Source: Hydractinia echinata | Lineage: Eukaryota; Cnidaria; Hydrozoa; Anthoathecata; Hydractiniidae | Assembly (NCBI GenBank): GCA_030067915.1 | Contig: JASGCC010000267.1 | Coordinates: forward strand, 1 to 64,000 | DNA length: 64,000 nucleotides | Reading direction: 5' to 3' | Shown: piece by piece, positions 54,530 to 64,000 of the stretch | Layout of the letters: each line of letters begins with the position of its first letter | Position numbering within the stretch: the first letter of the stretch is position 1 | Made by a program: the position numbers and the translations under genes | The notes under the pieces: model-generated | Database searches by the model: none | What the model was told of the DNA's origin: nothing | Seen by the model: the letters and a program-made list of their open reading frames with translations, nothing else

Positions 54530-57500
54530 AAAATGCCACAAAAAAATAATCCATAACCAACGTAATATCGCATAATACTGCATAATACCTTAATACTACT
54601 ATCTATCGCTACATAACAAATACATATTTTTTCTGTCGATAGGCCATAACCAACGTAATATCGCATAATACTGCATAATACCTTCATAATCCATAACAAA
54701 TACATATTTTTTCTGTCGATAGGCCATAACCAACGTAATATCGCATAATACTGCATAATACCTTCATAATGCTCTCTATCGTTCCATAACAAATTCATAT
54801 TTTTCTGTCAATAATCCATAACCAACGTAATATCGCATAATACTGCATAATACCTTCATAATACATAACAAATACATATTTTTTCTGTCGATGGCCATAA
54901 CCAACGTAATATCGCATAATACCTTCCTAATACATAAAAAATACGTATTTTTTCAGTCTATGGCCATAACCAACGTAATATCGCATAATACTGCATAATA
55001 CCTTCATAATACTCTCTATCGTTCCATAACAAATTCAAATTTTTGTGTCAATAATCCATAACCAACGTAATATCGCATAATACTGCATAATACCTTCATA
55101 ATACATAAAAAATACATATTTTTTCTGTCTATGGCCATAACCAACGTAATATCGCATAATACTGCATAATACCTTCATAATACTCTCTATCGTTCCATAA
55201 CAAATTCATATTTTTCTGTCAATAATCCATAACCAATGTAATATCGCACAATACTGCATAATACCTTCATAATACATAAAAAATACATATTTTTTCTGTC
55301 GATGGCCATAACCAACGTAATATCGCATAATACTGCATAATACCTTCATAATACTCTCTATCGTTCCATAACAAATTCATATTTTTTCTGTCATGGCCAT
55401 AACCAACGTAATATCGCATAATACTGCATAATACCTTCATAATACTCTCTATCGTTCCATAACAAATTCATATTTTTTCTGTCTATGGCCATAACCAACG
55501 TAATATCGCATAATACTGCATAATACCTTCATAATACTCTCTATCGTTCCATAACAAATTCATATTTTTCTGTCAATAATCCATAACCAACGTAATATCG
55601 CATAATACTGCATAATACCTTCATAATACATAACAAATACATATTTTTTCTGACGATGGCCATAACCAACTTAATATCGCATAATACTGCATAATACCTT
55701 CATAATACTCTCTATCGTTCCATAACAAATTCATATTTTTCTGTCAATAATCCATAACCAATGTAATATCGCATAATACTGCATAATACCTTCATAATCC
55801 ATAAAAAATACATATTTTTTCTGTCGATGGCCATAACCAACGTAATATCGCATAATACTGCATAATACCTTCATAATACTCTCTGTCGCTACATAACAAA
55901 TACATATTTTATCTGTCGATGGCCATAACCAACGTAATATCGCATAATACTGCATAATACCTTCATAATACATAAAAAATACATATTTTTTCTGTCTATG
56001 GCCATAACCAACGTAATATCGCATAATACTGCATAATACCTTCATAATACATAAAAAATGCATATTTTTTCTGTCGATGGCCATAACCAACGTAATATCG
56101 CATAATACTGCACAATACCTTCATAATACATAAAAAATACGTATTTTTTCAGTCTATGGCCATAACCAACGTAATATCGCATAATACTGCATAATACCTT
56201 CATAATACTCTCTATCGTTCCATAACAAATTCATATTTTTGTGTCAATAATCCATAACCAACGTAATATCGCATAATACTGCATAATACCTTCATAATAC
56301 ATAGAAAATACGTATTTTTTCAGTCTATGGCCATAACCAACGTAATATCGCATAATACTGCATAATACCTTCATAATACATAAAAAATGCATATTTTTTC
56401 TGTCGATGGCCATAACCAACGTAATATCGCATAATACTGCATAATACCTTCATAATACTCTCTGTCGCTACATAACAAATACATATTTTATCTGTCGATG
56501 GCCATAACCAATGTAATATCGCATAATACTGCATAATACCTTCATAATACATAAAAAATACATATTTTTTCTGTCTATGGCCATAACCAACGTAATATCG
56601 CATAATACTGCATAATACCTTCATAATACATAAAAAATGCATATTTTTTCTGTCGATGGCCATAACCAACGTAATATCGCATAATACTGCACAATACCTT
56701 CATAATACATAAAAAATACGTATTTTTTCAGCCTATGGCCATAACCAACGTAATATCGCATAATACTGCATAATACCTTCATAATACTCTCTATCGTTCC
56801 ATAACAAATTCATATTTTTGTGTCAATAATCCATAACCAACGTAACATCGCATAATACTGCATAATACCTTCATAATACATAGAAAATACGTATTTTTTC
56901 AGTCTATGGCCATAACCAACGTAATATCGCATAATACTGCATAATACCTTCATAATACATAAAAAATGCATATTTTTTCTGTCGATGGCCATAACCAACG
57001 TAATATCGCATAATACTGCATAATACCTTCATAATACATAAAAAATACATATTTTTTCTGTCTATGGCCATAACCAACGTAATATCGCATAATACTGCAT
57101 AATACCTTCATAATACTCTCTATCGTTCCATAACAAATTCATATTTTTCTGTCAATAATCCATAACCAATGTAATATCGCATAATACTGCATAATACCTT
57201 CATAATACTCTCTATCGTTCCATAACAAATTCATATTTTTCTGTCAATAATCCATAACCAACGTAATATCGCATAATACTGCATAATACCTTCATAATCC
57301 ATAAAAAATACATATTTTTTCTGTCGATGGCCATAACCAACGTAATATCGCATAATACTGCATAATACCTTCATAATACTCTCTATCGTTCCATAACAAA
57401 TTCATATTTTTTCTGTCAATAATCCATAACCGACGTAATATCGCATAATACTGCATAATACCTTCATAATCCATAAAAAATACATTTTTTTTCTGTCGAT

Positions 57501-57900
57501 GGCCATAACCAACGGAATATCGCATAATACTGCATAATACCTTCATAATACTCTCCATCGTTCCATACCAAATTCATATTTTTCTGTCAATAATCCATAA
57601 CCGACGTAATATCGCATAATACTGCATAATACCTTCATAATCCATAAAAAATACATTTCTGTTCTGTCGATGGCCATAACCAACGGAATATCGCATAATA
57701 CTGCATAATTCTTCATAATACTCTCCATCGTTCCATACCAAATTCATATTTTTCTGTCATTAATCCATAACCAACGTAATAGCGCATAATACTGCATATT
57801 ACCCTTATAATACTCTCTATCGCTACATAACAAATACATTATTTCTTTGTAGATAGGCCATAACCAACGTAATATGCCACATTATTCCGCACAACTGTAA
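54530..57900 (-). repeat. Left satellite array of a foldback structure
   Basis: More than 30 tandem units containing CCATAACCAACGTAATATCG followed by CATAATACTGCATAATACC. Unit lengths fall mainly into two classes, about 72-77 and about 93 bases. The longer has an extra CTCTCTATCGTTCCATAACA block. The classes are interleaved, which suggests higher-order units. The array appears in reverse orientation at 61,985-64,000. Long open frames across it on the minus strand follow from the lack of stops in the unit and are not taken as genes. Confidence 0.95.
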
Positions 57901-57944
57901 TAATACTCCTTGTCGCCTTAACCAATATAAACAGGCGAATATCC

Positions 57945-58300
57945 TAATGCTCGCCAAGTTGAGGAAAACGTTGTTGTATAAAATATACAAGATTTAATGT
58001 TGGTTACATATCCATACACAAACAGAAGCGATATTTTGCACAATACACTGTCGCAAAGAGACTTATAGAAAGTCGTAATATCAGTCAATCTGAGGGAACA
58101 CGTTGTACTATAGAATGGACAAGCATTAACATGGCATAAACATCCCTACACAAATAAAAATGATAATTTGGATAAATGGCGTTCCGCGAAAATACATATT
58201 CAAGTCCCAATATCAGCTAATCTAAGGAAACACGCTATTCTATAAAATAGACAAGGTTTAAGTTTGGATACACATCCATACATTTCCATTATTACAAAAA
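57945..58300 (-). repeat. Inner tandem repeat (unit B), left side
   Basis: About three degenerate units of roughly 120 bases with CATCCATACACAAACAGAA-like blocks (58,008-58,030, worn copies near 58,140 and 58,270) and AACACGCT/AACACGTT blocks. They are the reverse complement of units at 59,150-59,940 and 61,600-61,975, which read TTTCTGTTTGTGTATGGATG. Confidence 0.65.
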
Positions 58301-59149
58301 CAATTTGTATAAATGTTAAACAGCAAATAACTATAATATAATGACTTAGAAGTGTGTACCAACGCTAGCTAAGTGTTTACCCTTTGCTGGAATGCTAAAT
58401 TTTTTTCCCTAAAAGCCACTTCGCTCGGGCCCAGACCTGCGCGATATGAAACTCTGTAATGTAATTACTTTGACGCGGCTGGTTTTATTCAAGATGGCGA
58501 TCGGATTTGCATGGAATTAGCTTAGTTGCTCTTGTTTGTTTTACCTTAGTACGCTCTTATCCGGCAAAAAGGGTTTCTTAAATACTAATTATTTTATATT
58601 CAAGTATTTAGAGATAAGTTGTGGGAAGCAAGCTTTAAATGATTTACAGAGATCGATGTTAATTTTTTTTTAATTGTATAAAACTTTTTTTAATTTAGCA
58701 GCAATGGTATATTAATTGTTTTGTGGTTGTCGTTGTTGTTTCAGGTGAGTGAATAATATGATTCCAGAAAGATATAAAAGTAACCTATTTTTTTTTTTTT
58801 TTTTTACAATATAATCACCTCCCTGTTTTAAATAGAATAAGAAATCCTACACATCGCCTTATGGAAAAATCCATTTAGGCAGAAGAAAAATAGAGAAGAT
58901 TTGACATTTGAATATTTGATGACGTCAGCAGTGACGCGTTCATATAAATAAAAATTATTTTTAGAAATTTGTTAATTCGTCGCATTTTGTGTAGAGTTTA
59001 AAACTCTGATGAAAATATTGTATAGGGTTATATGACTTTAACGAATGGTTAAGGTGATAACCCTTTAAAATTTTGCTTCAAACACTGATCAAGATCATGT
59101 ATAGGATCAGTTTTGACAAACGGTTGAAGATATATTGGCGTGGCAGGGT
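58301..59149. other. Core of the foldback structure
   Basis: About 850 bases between the inverted inner repeats. No coding region. It includes a T18-20 run near 58,788-58,805 and a worn reverse Helitron A piece at 58,850-59,145. Confidence 0.6.
58850..59145 (-). mobile_element. Worn 3' part of Helitron A
   Basis: On the minus strand it ends with CTAAATGGATTTTTCCATAAGG, a recognisable form of the family hairpin, preceded by GACGTCATCAAATATTCAAA and a CAACCGTTTGTCAAAACTGATCC-like block. The CTAG end is lost. Confidence 0.55.
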
Positions 59150-59939
59150 ATTTCTTCATAATATCGTTTCTATGGAAACGAAATTATTCAGAATAATGTC
59201 ATACAGTGAATGATATCATGTACGATGTGTGTCATTAGTGAGAGGGTATTTCTCAAGAATATGGTTTCTATTGGTGCATGGGTGTACACCCAACCTCACT
59301 GCTTGTATAGTTTAAAGTGAAAAGTCTTACCTTTGGTCTGCTTTAGGACTTTTGATGTGTCATTTCGCAGGAGAGTATTTAGCCCAATTATTATTTCTAT
59401 TGGTGTATGGATGTGTATCCAACTTCAATGCTTGTTCAATTACATTGAAGAGACTTCCTATTGATTGGTTTGGTTTAGAACTTTTGATGTGTCATTTCAC
59501 GGGAGGGTATATGTCAAAAATATCGTCTCTATTGTTTACCGATAGGTATAGAACAATACCGCCTGTTTAGTGCATAGCTTCTTGTGTCATTTGCAAAGGA
59601 GTACTTTTCCAGAATATGGTTTCTATTGGTGTATGGATCCAACATCAATGCTTGGTCACAGCGTAAAGTCTTCATGTTGATTTGTCTGCTTTAGAACTTT
59701 TGATGCTTCATTTCGCAGGAGGGTATTTGTCCAAAGTATAGTGTCTCTTTGTATATGGATATGCATCCAACATCAGTTTTGGTTTGGTTTACATTGTGAA
59801 GTCTTCCCTTTGATTGGTCTGCTGTAGGACTTTTGATGTGTCGTTTCGCGGGAAAGTATTTCGCCATAATATTATTTCTATTGGTGTAGGGATGTGTACC
59901 CAACCTCAATGGTTGTTTATTTTACAGTGTAAGTCATAG
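59150..59939 (+). repeat. Inner tandem repeat (unit B), right side, first block
   Basis: Units of about 110-135 bases, each with a GGACTTTTGATGTGTCATTT-like block (near 59,347, 59,469, 59,694 and 59,827) and a TATTGGTGTATGGATGTGTA-like block. Interrupted at 59,940 by a MITE-like insertion and resumed at 61,581. Confidence 0.8.
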
Positions 59940-61580
59940 TGTTTATTTTAGACCGTGCAAAAATGTAAATTTGAGAATTCCAAAAATTTATTTTTTTGGT
60001 GCTACAGGCTCAGTTTTTAAAATTTCTAATTGAAATTTTCCCACTTGATGTATAAAAAAATGGGGAACATGTAATCAAATTTTCAAGAGCTTTCTTGGAT
60101 TAGATATTCCAAATATCGCGATAATTACAATTTTATCTACTGCAGATTTGTATTCAAGGTGTTCTTTCTTCTTATCAGCTTAAATTACCAACCGATAACT
60201 GAATTTTCGAAAACAAACGCCAGGAGCACTTTTTAATGGATTATTCCATTGAAATATGACGTTTTATTTTAAACAAAAAAGCCTCTACGAAGACACCATT
60301 TAAACTGCGCAACAACCCTCGGAAACTGTAATTACTTGTAGAATAATCACGAATTTGAAATGGATTACTGAAAAAATAATTTAAAGAGCATAAGCATGGA
60401 TTAGATATTCCGCACGGTGTTGTCCAAATTACACCCAGAATAGGAGACAGATTTTTCGTAACATGATCAGTTCCTTTAACAAACTAAGTCAAACTAAATA
60501 CAACATGTTTATGCAACTTTATAATAGGAACAAAATAAACTAAAGCAGTTTAAGGAGCACTGTGAAAAGACTAATTCCATTAACACTAATTCCACAATTT
60601 CGTTATATTGACAACTTCTGTCCTGAGATTTTCAGTTTTTATTTTGCTATATGAAGATGCCTCAGTATGTCATTTTTGCCAAATTACGTCTTTGAGACAC
60701 TTTGAAAACGCCACCGAGAAACGAATTCCATAACTAAGAGCGTTCAAGGATTGAAAGAATTCCAATAAAAAATTAGCAACCTCAGTTGTAATCTTACAAT
60801 GGTATTTAATTTGAGTAGATGTTTTCTGATCGATGGTTTAAAAAATTATTCTCCTCTTTAAGAGAAGAATAATTCGTTCTAGAAGGCTCCTTTAATTGAT
60901 GTTACTCCCCTTAAGTGTTATAGTTGGAAGTCCGATAAACATTGATGGATGGTGATTTTTCCCTCCATATTCTATAAAATGGGAGAGGTTATCAGAATTT
61001 AAAAATCAAGAAAATCGGTGGAATATTTTCAGCTTTTTTACTCTGATCCTAACTTCAATGGAATATCAAATCCACGGAGACTCTTTAAATGGGATAAATT
61101 TTATACTTATGCCTTTTTGGAACACCCTTGTTCCATGAAAATATAAGAATTTGAAATAGTTTACATCTTGCTCAAAAATATTGTCATTTTTCTTTTCACC
61201 TAAGTTTTGACTTTTAATTTGGAATTCTTCCATATCTGTTAAAAAAGTATTTTTTCTTTTTCCTAATGATACGTTATATTACTGACATGCCTTCTACAGA
61301 AATTCAGCCTAAGAGCCTTTACGGATAAAAAGTTATGACCTGTGGAATTTTCACTACAAACAACAATGGAATAATTTCATCCTAAAAGGCTCTAATCTTT
61401 AATGTGCTATAGCTTCTCTACGGCACTAGCTTCTTGAGTCGGACAAAAATCATTGGAATATTTAAATTTTTATGCATCTAAGAGATTTATTTGGTTTAAG
61501 AACTAATCAAGTTATACTATTGAAATACTGCCCCGAAAAAAAGAGATAAAATTTACATTTTCGCACGGTCTAAAATAAAC
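59940..61580. mobile_element. 1,641 bp MITE-like element inserted in the unit B array
   Basis: The left end TGTTTATTTTAGACCGTGC continues AAAAATGTAAATTT, and the same about 33 bases are inverted at the right end, finishing GGTCTAAAATAAACA. GTAAGTC (59,929-59,935) and GTAAAGTC (61,586-61,593) flank it and look like a 7-8 base target duplication with one change. The interior is AT-rich with no open frame of note. Confidence 0.82.
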
Positions 61581-61975
61581 ACACACCGTAAAGTCTTTGC
61601 ATTGATTGGCCTGCTTTAGGACTTTTGATACGTCATTTTCAGGGAGGATACTTGTTTCTACTGCTGCATGGATAAGTACATAACAGTAACGCCTGGTAAA
61701 TGTATAGAATAATGCCTTGCCTCAGATTGGCATTTTTTAGGACTTGAGATATGTAATTTCGCGGGGGGTATTAGTCCAAAATGTCTTTTCTATTGGTTAT
61801 CGATGGGCATAGAACACTACCGCCTGTTCAATATATTGTACAAAAACGTCTCTTTATTTAGCCTGCAATAGGGCCGTTTGTCTTTTTGCAAAAGGCTATT
61901 TGAGCGAAATATCGTTTCTGTTTGTGTATGGATGTGTATCCAACCTCAAACTTTGTCTACTTTATAAAAACAGTT
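61581..61975 (+). repeat. Inner tandem repeat (unit B), right side, second block
   Basis: Continues the 59,150-59,939 array, with GGACTTTTGATACGTCATTT at 61,620 and TTTCTGTTTGTGTATGGATG near 61,915, then passes into the right satellite arm. Confidence 0.8.
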
Positions 61976-61984
61976 TTCCGTAAA

Positions 61985-64000
61985 TGGCAGTTATGCGAAA
62001 TATTGTGGCATATTACGTTGGTTATGGCCATTGACAGAAAAAATATGTATTTTGTTATGTAGCGATAGAGAGTATTATGAAGGTATTATGCAGTATTATG
62101 CGATATTACGTTGTTTATGGCCATCGACAGAAAAAATATGTATTTGTTATGTAGCGACAGAGAGTATTATGAAGGTATTATGCAGTATTATGCGATATTA
62201 CGTTGGTTATGGCCATAGACAGAAAAAATATGTATTTTTTATGTATTATGAATGTATTATACAGTATTATGCGATATTACGTCAGTTATGGATTATTGAC
62301 AGAAAAATATGAATTTGTTATGGAACGATAGAGAGTATTATGAAGGTATTATGCAGTATTATGCGATATTGCGTTGGTTATGGCCATAGACAAAAAAAAT
62401 ATGTATTTTTTATGCATTATTAAGGTATTATGCAGTATTATGCGATATTACGTTGGTTATGGCCATGACAGAAAAAATATGTATTTGTTATGTAGCGACA
62501 GAGAGTATTATGAAGGTAATATGCAGTATTATGCGATATTACGTTGGTTATGGCCATCGACAGAAAAAATATGTATTTTTTATGGATTACGAAGGTATTA
62601 TGCAGTATTATGCGATATTACGTTGGTTATGGATTATTGACAGAAAAATATGAATTTGTTATGGAACAATAGAGAGTATTATGAAGGTATTATGCAGTAT
62701 TATGCGATATTACGTTGGTTATGGCCATCGACAGAAAAAATATGTATTTTTTATGGATTACGAAGGTATTATGCAGTATTATGCGATATTACGTTGGTTA
62801 TGGATTATTGACAGAAAAATATGAATTTGTTATGGAACGATAGAGAGTATTATGAAGGTATTATGCAGTATTATGCGATATTACGTTGGTTATGGCCATA
62901 GACAAAAAAAATATGTATTTTTTATGCATTATTAAGGTATTATGCAGTATTATGCGATATTACGTTGGTTATGGCCATGACAGAAAAAATATGTATTTGT
63001 TATGTAGCGACAGAGAGTATTATGAAGGTAATATGCAGTATTATGCGATATTACGTTGGTTATGGCCATCGACAGAAAAAATATGTATTTTTTATGGATT
63101 ACGAAGGTATTATGCAGTATTATGCGATATTACGTTGGTTATGGATTATTGACAGAAAAATATGAATTTGTTATGGAACAATAGAGAGTATTATGAAGGT
63201 ATTATGCAGTATTATGCGATATTACGTTGGTTATGGCCATAGACAGAAAAAATATGTATTTTTTATGTATTATGAAGGTATTATGCAGTATCATGCGATA
63301 TTACGTTGGTTATGGCCATTGACAGAAAAAAATATGTATTTGTTATGGATTATGAAGGTATTATGCAGTATTATGCGATATTACGTTGGTTATGGATTAT
63401 TGACAGAAAAATATGAATTTGTTATGGAACGATAGAGAGTATTATGAAGGTATTATGCATTATTATGCGATATTACGTTGGTTATGGCCATAGACAGAAA
63501 AAATATGTATTTTTTATGTATTATGAAGGTATTATGCAGTATTATGCGATATTACGTCAGTTATGGATTATTGACAGAAAAATATGAATTTGTTATGGAA
63601 CGATAGAGAGTATTATGAAGGTATTATGCAGTATTATGCGATATTACGTTGTTTATGGCCATAGACAAAAAAAATATGTATTTGTTATGTAGCGACAGAG
63701 AGTATTATGAAGGTAATATGCAGTATTATGCGATATTACGTTGGTTATGGCCATCGACAGAAAAAATATGTATTTTTTATGGATTACGAAGGTATTATGC
63801 AGTATTATGCGATATTACGTTGGTTATGGATTATTGACAGAAAAATATAAATTTGTTATGGAACGATAGAGAGTATTATGAAGTTATTATGCAGTATTAT
63901 GCGATATTACGTTGGTTATGGCCATAGACAGAAAAAATATGTATTTTTTATGTATTATGAAGGTATTATGCAGTATTATGCGATATTACGTTGGTTATGG
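61985..64000 (+). repeat. Right satellite array of the foldback structure, running off the window
   Basis: The same units as 54,530-57,900 in opposite orientation (GGTATTATGCAGTATTATGC then GATATTACGTTGGTTATGG). The innermost bases of both arms agree: GTGGCATATTACGTTGGTTA here and its reverse complement at about 57,866-57,885. Some stretches of about 500 bases are nearly identical copies of each other (for example 62,374-62,650 and 62,886-63,165), which points to recent segmental amplification. Confidence 0.95.

Noticed and set aside
54530..57900. Open frames of 60-119 codons on the minus strand of the satellite (and the mirror frames at 62,031-63,837)
   Set aside because: They arise from a stop-poor tandem unit read in several frames; both frames show the same repeated peptide and unit changes do not respect codons.
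54530..64000. Regular repeats that superficially suggest a CRISPR-like array
   Set aside because: Units are contiguous without unique spacers, the sequence is eukaryotic, and no cas-like genes are present.

Overview
The window reads as a compact but transposon-rich, AT-rich animal genome. Spliced genes with GT-AG introns, a RasGRF orthologue, animal Helitrons, non-LTR retrotransposons and a CXC-domain transposase lineage (which I recall as common in cnidarians) suggest a cnidarian, plausibly a hydrozoan. That assignment is inference. No bacterial or viral genes, CRISPR arrays or tRNA genes were recognised.

Layout. (1) 1-2,560: the 3' part of a decayed Helitron of the Helentron type, with a PIF1-like helicase followed by an endonuclease/exonuclease/phosphatase domain and a 3' hairpin. 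(2) 2,590-4,075: remnant of a TIR element with a RecQ-like helicase piece facing a zinc-finger ORF on the other strand. (3) 5,708-37,774, minus strand: a RasGRF-type guanine nucleotide exchange factor reconstructed exon by exon (27 coding exons, about 1,756 residues). The domain order is PH, coiled coil, IQ, DH, PH, REM, a very long Ser-rich linker, CDC25. Its first two introns are crowded with mobile DNA. Intron 2 holds a 4.4 kb transposon with about 250 bp inverted repeats and a broken transposase ending in a CXC domain. Intron 1 holds Helitrons, a 2.66 kb TIR element with a 9 bp target duplication and RecQ-like remnants, and a LINE tail. (4) 37,800-47,700: no cellular gene; LINE fragments, reverse-oriented Helitrons, small tandem repeats and a MITE-like element. 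(5) 47,757-50,343, plus strand: a complete four-exon gene of 587 residues, Cys-rich at the N terminus with a class I SAM-methyltransferase fold at the C terminus; not recognised as a named family. (6) 52,473-54,090: head-to-tail non-autonomous Helitrons with base-precise CTAG/TC junctions. (7) 54,530 to beyond the window end: a large foldback structure. Two satellite arrays lie in inverted orientation, with a second tier of inverted tandem repeats inside them, around a short core. One inner tier is itself interrupted by a 1.64 kb MITE with matching ends.

How the parts relate. The two cellular genes are independent: a Ras/Rho-family signalling exchange factor and a putative methyltransferase. 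Most of the rest is layered transposition, with elements inserted into introns, into each other and into repeat arrays. The strongest candidates for something undescribed are the two-tier foldback element, the CXC-domain transposon with its complete inverted ends, the RecQ-bearing TIR element, and the Cys-rich methyltransferase. The exon map was built by eye from splice sites, reading phase and memory of the vertebrate RasGRF domain order; it has not been checked by any search or transcript.
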